From Canna indica (lineage: Eukaryota > Streptophyta > Magnoliopsida > Zingiberales > Cannaceae), in the NCBI GenBank assembly GCA_034359265.1, contig CP136898.1, positions 50,581,501 through 50,645,500 on the forward strand: DNA of 64,000 bases. The letters are read 5' to 3'. Position 1 is the stretch's first letter, and every line of letters starts with the position of its first letter. The notes under the pieces were generated by a model. It searched no databases and was not told the origin of the DNA. It was given only the letters and a program-made list of their open reading frames with translations. Shown here piece by piece: positions 59,180 to 64,000 of the stretch. The translations under genes and the position numbers were made by a program.

Positions 59180-61075
59180 TGATGAGGTAGGGCCTGGCTT
59201 GCTTGAATATTTGGTGATGTTTGAGATCCTTGTACTGCATGCGGGTCGAATATATTAGCTTCCTTCAATCACAGATAATGTTTGAGATCCTTATACTTGC
59301 ACCCTCCTATCACGTTCTCTAATCATAGATGCACTCCATTCTCCCTGAGAGGAGCATATTGATAAAGTTTGAGATCCAGGCATCTAAGCATTGAAATCAA
59401 AATTAGAAATATGATTAATAACGCAAACTGAAATATAACTTACCTGAAATATGTAGTCCCAGTCTCTTCACCAACAAAACCCCCAAATCCTTGGGAGGCT
59501 AGTGATCTCTCTCTATGCAAGCTCTGCTAAACAAATTAATCAATCTCTACAAATTAGTGAATAACAAGAACAATATAGTGAATTACAATAATTGTGCTTA
59601 CCACTCTACTAGATGTTGCCCCACCTCCTCTACCTGATGTAGCTCTACTAGATGAAGCTCTACCTCCTCTACTAGAAGGCATTGGTTGACCTTATCAAAA
59701 CAAATTTGTTAGTATGTAAAAATATAATACATCAACAGTTGTGCTACAAATACCTCTATATGTGATGAAGATGATTGTCCCCTAAGTGGACAACTTCTTC
59801 TATTATGACCATCTTGAAAACATAGATGACAAGTGATAATTGTGCCTCCTCTTGATAGTCTTGTTGTAGAGTCATCTTCATGCATATCTTTTCTCCTTTT
59901 CTTCCCAACACTTTCTTCACAAGAGATGGCAAAACAGGAGGCCCTTCAACTTCAACTTCAGGTCATGTATCTTTCCCGGTCAATGGTTGCAATAATAACT
60001 CATATGTCGTCAAGTATGTGTCTTTCTTGTAATAATCGTGGACATAATATTCTGGTCCTTCTTTTAGCTAAAAGATGCATGAGATTGCATGCTTGCATGG
60101 AATGGCATTTATATCCCAATATCTACATGAACATGTACGGTTGACCAGGTTAACAACATTTGATTTATCAAACGATTGTACCTCAAATATCATATTTCCC
60201 GCAGGTGTTATATGGCAATCCCTTGTTTTTTTCAAGTTTTTTCCTTATGGCTGGGCATATAGTATCATTACTTTTCAACATTAATTCCCTTTTAGATTGC
60301 ATCCTAGCGATCAACATATGTCAAATGTCTTCAAGCATATCAATGATTGGCTTTGATCTTGCCTTCAAAATATAGCCATTGAATGTCTCATTGATATTGT
60401 TGCTCACCACATCAGATTTGCAACTAGAACTGATCATACATGCTTGACAGAATTTGGTAACTCCAACTGAAATAAAATCTTCATGGGAACGTGGTGAAGT
60501 AGCTTGAAGCTCATTCATGACTCGCTTGAAATCAGACTCAACAGTGCATCTAATAGCTCGTACATTGATTAACATGAGAAAGTAAACTTACATTTTGTTG
60601 GTCACTAATGAGTGTCAAACCATATCCTCGATCAATGGATAGGTCATCAAACAAAATCCCCAAGAACCAACTACATGAATCGTAGTTTTCTCCTTCAACT
60701 ACGGTCCACACAAGTGGGAACATTTGATTGTTCCCGTCTCTACCAACAGCCGCAAGTAATTGTCCGCCAAGAAAGGTCTTTAGAAAACAACCATCAAACC
60801 CAATAATTGGTCTGCAACCCAACATAAACCCCTTTTTAAGGGCATCAAACCCAATGTACAACTGTTGAAAGACTGGAGGTGCACCTGTAAATGCTCGGTT
60901 ACATACAATACTGAATATGCTCATCGGGTTCACATATCAAAGTTGTGCTATATAAGGACCAAGCATGGCGTAGTGATCTTGAACTGAGCCCTGAAGACTT
61001 CGTAAAGCCTCCCACTTTGCTCTATATGCTTTCATCTGAGAGATATTAACATAAAACTTGGTAAGCAAATCATTT
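59180..61075 (-). pseudogene. MURA-like transposase (MULE), N-terminus missing
   Basis: On the minus strand: KAYRAKWEALRSLQGSVQDHY, then PIIGFDGCFLKTFLGGQLLA (first catalytic Asp), FPLVWTVVEGENYDSCSWFL, LTLISDQQN (second Asp) and a GTAAGT donor. About 70 residues expected next are missing. Then FKRVMNELQATSPRSHEDFI, CDVV-like SNNINETFNGYILKARSKPI, IDMLEDI; a SWIM zinc finger (CSCRYWDINAIPCKHAI, about 60080-60140) and a final CHLCFQDGHNRRSC knuckle (about 59790-59830). A stop near 60945, frame shifts and the internal gap show it is dead. A CACTA element begins at 61083 and removes the N-terminus. Confidence 0.82.
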
Positions 61076-61082
61076 TCCATTC

Positions 61083-62502
61083 ACTACTAAAATTGTCGTC
61101 ATCACTGACGGCTGAATCCGTAGATGAACCGTCGGTGATAACTATCACGAACGGAAAAGGGCGTGGCAAAACGCCGTCACTAATGTGCGCGTCTCAGATA
61201 AGTTGTGACGGTCGAGCTACGCCATCACATGACAACCGTGTGCGCTGTCGCTGATTTAAAAACATCAGTGATGTCTCTAGGCGTCTGTCACTGATACCAA
61301 CACATCAACCACGGCTCAGTCCCGTCGGTGATACTATTAGTAACCGTGATATTTGATGCTGCCCAGGCCATTAGTCATTTACGATAAGCTTTCAGCCATG
61401 GCTTAGTGACGATGAACCGTGGATAAGCCGTGGCTAAAGGTGTATCCTGTAACTGAAAAAACTAAATTTTCTATAAATTCATGTATATAATGATATATAG
61501 ACTACAATATATTTTCAATCATATATTACAATCAGAAAACATCATACACATGCATTTGAAACCAAATATACAAGTTTTACATAAATATCATCAATCTAAG
61601 CCTCAAATCGGAGGCAAACAATTATCAAAATATTATATATATACAACCAAGTATCAAAATATAAACAAAATACAATAAATTAAAATCTCACGACTGCGGT
61701 GGAGGCAGTGGAGGCGGTGGAGTCGACAACGACTGGGTCGGGAGCGTCGACTAGGTTGAGGAGGAGGACGGCTGCGACATCATCGGTAGAAGGCCAGAGT
61801 GAGACACAATCTGAGTGAGGAGTGTCTGCATATTCTGGAACGTCTGTCTCAACTCGTCATTCGTCCGTCTCTGCTCCTCCATCGCCAGTCTCTGCTGCTC
61901 CATCGTCTGTCTCTGCTCGGTGAGCTCCAACTCCATGGCCGCTATCCGGCTCTGGTCCTGCGCTCGGGATGTCGAGGGCCGCTCACCCGCAGTCGGAGGG
62001 GTCGGTGCCCTAAGTGGCCCGAGCACGGCGCGTGCATGGCCACTGTTTGCAAAGCCATAAACACGACTGTGCTCCTAGCCACCTGTAGCCTCCACCCAAG
62101 CTCCTGCATCGAACTCCTCCGGTGTGCCTCCACGCTCGATCATAGTCCTCGTGTAAGTTTCCTACACATGTTTACATTTTAAATATACATAAACTATAAA
62201 TAAAAATTGTGTAAATCAAATAGACATATATAAATATTTACCATTATATATGAGGCTATGCTATCAACGTAGTCCCCCGCTCCTCGTCGACGACGGTGGG
62301 TGCGCTCAAACATCTCCATCATCGACGGGCGTTGGACGGTGTCGTCCTCCACCACTCACGTCTTACATTAGAAAACAAATACACTAATATCATTATACAC
62401 AATATATAATTTAATTAAAAATAATTAAATTATACATACCACACGATGCTCATGAACCGCAAAAGAGATGGAGCCACCAATGTGGCATGCGCCCGTGCCG
62501 TT
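61083..62502 (+). mobile_element. CACTA element, left part
   Basis: It starts CACTACTAAAATTGTCG on the plus strand. Subterminal repeats (GTGACGGC, CCGTCGGTGAT, CCGTGGC) run to about 61440. Then comes a C-terminal piece of a CACTA-associated coding region (separate entry). The right end is absent: a copia LTR begins at 62503. It is inserted into MURA codons of the MULE, next to ATT. Confidence 0.72.
61751..62335 (-). pseudogene. CACTA-associated protein C-terminus (Ptta/En/Spm type)
   Basis: The minus strand reads RPSMMEMFERTHRRRRGAGD YVDSIAS at 62335-62245, then an AT-rich intron-like gap of about 80 bp. It resumes ETYTRTMIERGGTPEEFDAG, a TAG stop, GPLRAPTPPTAGERPSTSRA, and a coiled coil (MELELTEQRQTMEQQRLAME..RRTNDELRQTFQNM) that ends near 61751. 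A short FERTHRR block followed by a Gln/Glu-rich coiled-coil tail is typical of the Transposase_24 (Ptta/En/Spm) proteins of plant CACTA elements. One stop and loss of the N-terminus make it non-functional. Confidence 0.7.
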
Positions 62503-63968
62503 TGTTGGCTTAAGGGTCTTTATTAAGTCTCGATCTTTATTTTGATGATAACAAACATGTATTTAATCCAAGTGTGTAGTTTTGAGTTCAGGTTGAGGTT
62601 GCGATACGCATGCCTAATCCTTTCAAACAAGATGACGGAAAAGATCGTCAAAAGAACGAAAGAAGAAATCATTGAAGAAAGGCTCCGGATTAAGTCAAAA
62701 AGATTTAATGCAATATGTCCCTAGAATAGTTTATCCCAAGCCTAAAATGTAAGGTTATCCAAGATGATACTTGGTAACCAAACCCTTAGAATTGACATGT
62801 AAAAATACAAGGAATTAATCATCCTCAGTCTGGGATCGGTCGACCGATCGGTCGATTGATCAAGGCAATAAAATGGCGATGCAGCCCATTCGGTCGACCG
62901 AAGATCGCTAGAAATTGGTAGAAGCCATTCGGTCGACCGAATTATGTGGCGAAGGGGAAATAGCTGGGCTAGGTCGGTCGATCGGTTGGTCGACCTACAG
63001 AGGCAAAAAGGTTGCGGTCGACCAATCGCTCGATCGACCTAAAGATGGCCTCTATCGCGATTCGCTGTAGTCATTCGGTCGATCGACAGGTCGACCGACG
63101 GGTCGACCGACGGGTCGACCGAATGTCGGAAGAAATGTTGGCGATCGACCGGTCGGTCGACCGACCTCTCTCAGCTGCATGCGGTCGGACCTGGCGATCG
63201 ATCCGTCGGTCGATCGACTGATCGACCGACCTTGCGACCGAACGACTTCAACGGTCGATTTTTTATCCGTTGAACGACCGTTCGGCTGAGGGGTTATAAA
63301 TACCCCTCACCAAACTTCATTAAACACTTTTGCAAAACTTAATTGAGCATTAAAAGTGAGTCTTAAAGCTTTCATACGAGCTACAACTGTGCGCGCCTCT
63401 CTGCTCCCAGTTTCGACTTCATTAGGCGCTAATTTCTTCTCTTCAACCTTGCTGCGTTCATTGAAGTCTTCTTCCAGTTGCAAGTTGAAGACGAGAAGAC
63501 GGTGGAAAGAAGCTTGGGTCAAATTTCTTCTTCATTAGCTCTTTCCCAAAGCTTGTAATTTATTGAATCTTGTTTTCTTGTTAAGATAGCTTGCTAGGTG
63601 TGCTAGGAAACACTTAGGGTAAACTTTGTAGAAGTGTGTTTTGCCTATGTGAATAGGATTGAGGTGTTCTCCAAGTAAGGGAGAAGGGTGTCCTCAAGTG
63701 TATTCAAAGGGAAACATACATTCTATAAAGTAGTGTTTAGAAATCCTTGGTAAGTAGCCAAGGTAGTGGAGTAGGCGGTTGTCCGAGCCACTATAAATTG
63801 ATTTGTTTGCATTGCTCTTTACTTGCTTTCATTATTGTGATTGAATTGTGATCATATCATTCATTAAAGAACAATTCCATTAAGCTAAGACACAATTAAG
63901 TTAAAAAAAATTGAAAAGGGGGATTAACACTATTCAACCCCCCTTCTAGTGTCAAGGTCCATCCAACA
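62503..63968 (+). mobile_element. 5' LTR of a Ty1/copia element running off the window
   Basis: It starts TGTTGGCTTAAG and ends CATCCAACA (TGTTGG/CCAACA inverted ends), 1466 bp, and is followed two bases later by a Met-tRNA primer site. A TATA box, TTATAAATACC, lies at about 63294. The ORFs at 62542, 63012 and 63356 fall inside LTR sequence and show no domain. The rest of the element lies beyond 64000. Confidence 0.85.
62830..63270. promoter_or_regulatory. Dense GGTCGACC/GATCGATC palindromes in LTR U3
   Basis: Some twenty copies of CGGTCGACCGA, GGTCGATCGACC and close variants in about 440 bp, often overlapping (GGTCGACCGACGGGTCGACC). The block ends about 25 bp before the TATA box. The same motif type fills 40805-41320. 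Palindromic clusters upstream of a TATA box suggest dimeric factor binding; this is inference. Confidence 0.6.
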
Positions 63969-63970
63969 AT

Positions 63971-63982
63971 TGGTATCAGAGC
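63971..63982 (+). promoter_or_regulatory. Primer binding site (initiator tRNA-Met type)
   Basis: TGGTATCAGAGC starts just after the LTR end, identical to the primer site of the copia element at 13261. Confidence 0.9.
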
Positions 63983-64000
63983 TAGGTAGTAGGCTAAGAT

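Noticed and set aside
62542..63538. ORFs at 62542, 63012 and 63356 as host genes.
   Set aside because: They lie wholly inside an LTR with clear TG..CA ends and a primer site; the middle one is just translated palindromes.

Overview
This window looks like nuclear DNA of a flowering plant. The evidence is GT-AG introns, plant-type transposable elements of every major class, plant gene fragments (cinnamoyl-CoA reductase, PIP aquaporin, glycerol kinase, nepenthesin-like protease) and very AT-rich spacers. The GC-rich coding parts of the small genes and captured exons lean towards a monocot, but this is only an inference. Host genes are few: one prokaryote-type Orn/Lys/Arg decarboxylase (4224-6498, minus, two exons inferred here) and a tandem pair of small related proteins (6878-7129 and 7607-7837, plus). 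Almost everything else is transposon, mostly broken and deeply nested.

Layout. 1-2619: Ty3/gypsy gag remains next to a Ty1/copia 3' fragment with its LTR. 4224-7837: the host gene island. About 9300-10530: 5' part of a Mutator-like element (MULE). 10650-21560: a Tat-like Ty3/gypsy element whose integrase is split by a complete 8.8-kb Ty1/copia element (11244-20085, 2-kb LTRs, CCCCT target duplication), followed by tandem repeats. 21563 onward: an inverted LTR related to that copia family. 22960-25140: a 5'-truncated LINE.

25903-about 48720: the most remarkable part, a head-to-tail array of Helitron-like elements on the minus strand. At two junctions (37377/37378 and 45554/45555) the CTAG 3' end of one element is directly followed by the TC 5' end of the next. 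A third junction (32225/32226) has a degraded 5' end. Three elements carry captured host gene pieces in the Helitron's own orientation: glycerol kinase in H1, cinnamoyl-CoA reductase in H2, PIP aquaporin plus a PRP4-type splicing-factor piece in H3. Several retain recognisable splice sites, so capture was from genomic DNA. H1's captured intron was then hit by a CACTA element that itself carries aspartic-protease and DUF3511-like fragments. H3 contains a 5-kb foldback-like element (38308-43320) with about 1.1-kb inverted arms and an internal array of about 165-bp repeats, itself interrupted by a block full of GGTCGACC palindromes.

48720-62500: a CACTA end, a PIF/Harbinger-like MITE (second copy inside H2), and a MULE (GRF zinc-finger ORF on plus, MURA-like transposase on minus). 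The MULE is interrupted by a full-length LINE (51605-57788, 15-bp target duplication) and cut by another CACTA (from 61083). 62503-63968 is the 5' LTR of a Ty1/copia element running off the window. Its U3 is packed with the same kind of GGTCGACC palindromes just upstream of a TATA box.

All calls come from reading the sequence and from memory of the families; no searches were run. Boundaries given to the base rest on visible TG..CA, TIR, CTAG/TC or splice signals; others are approximate.
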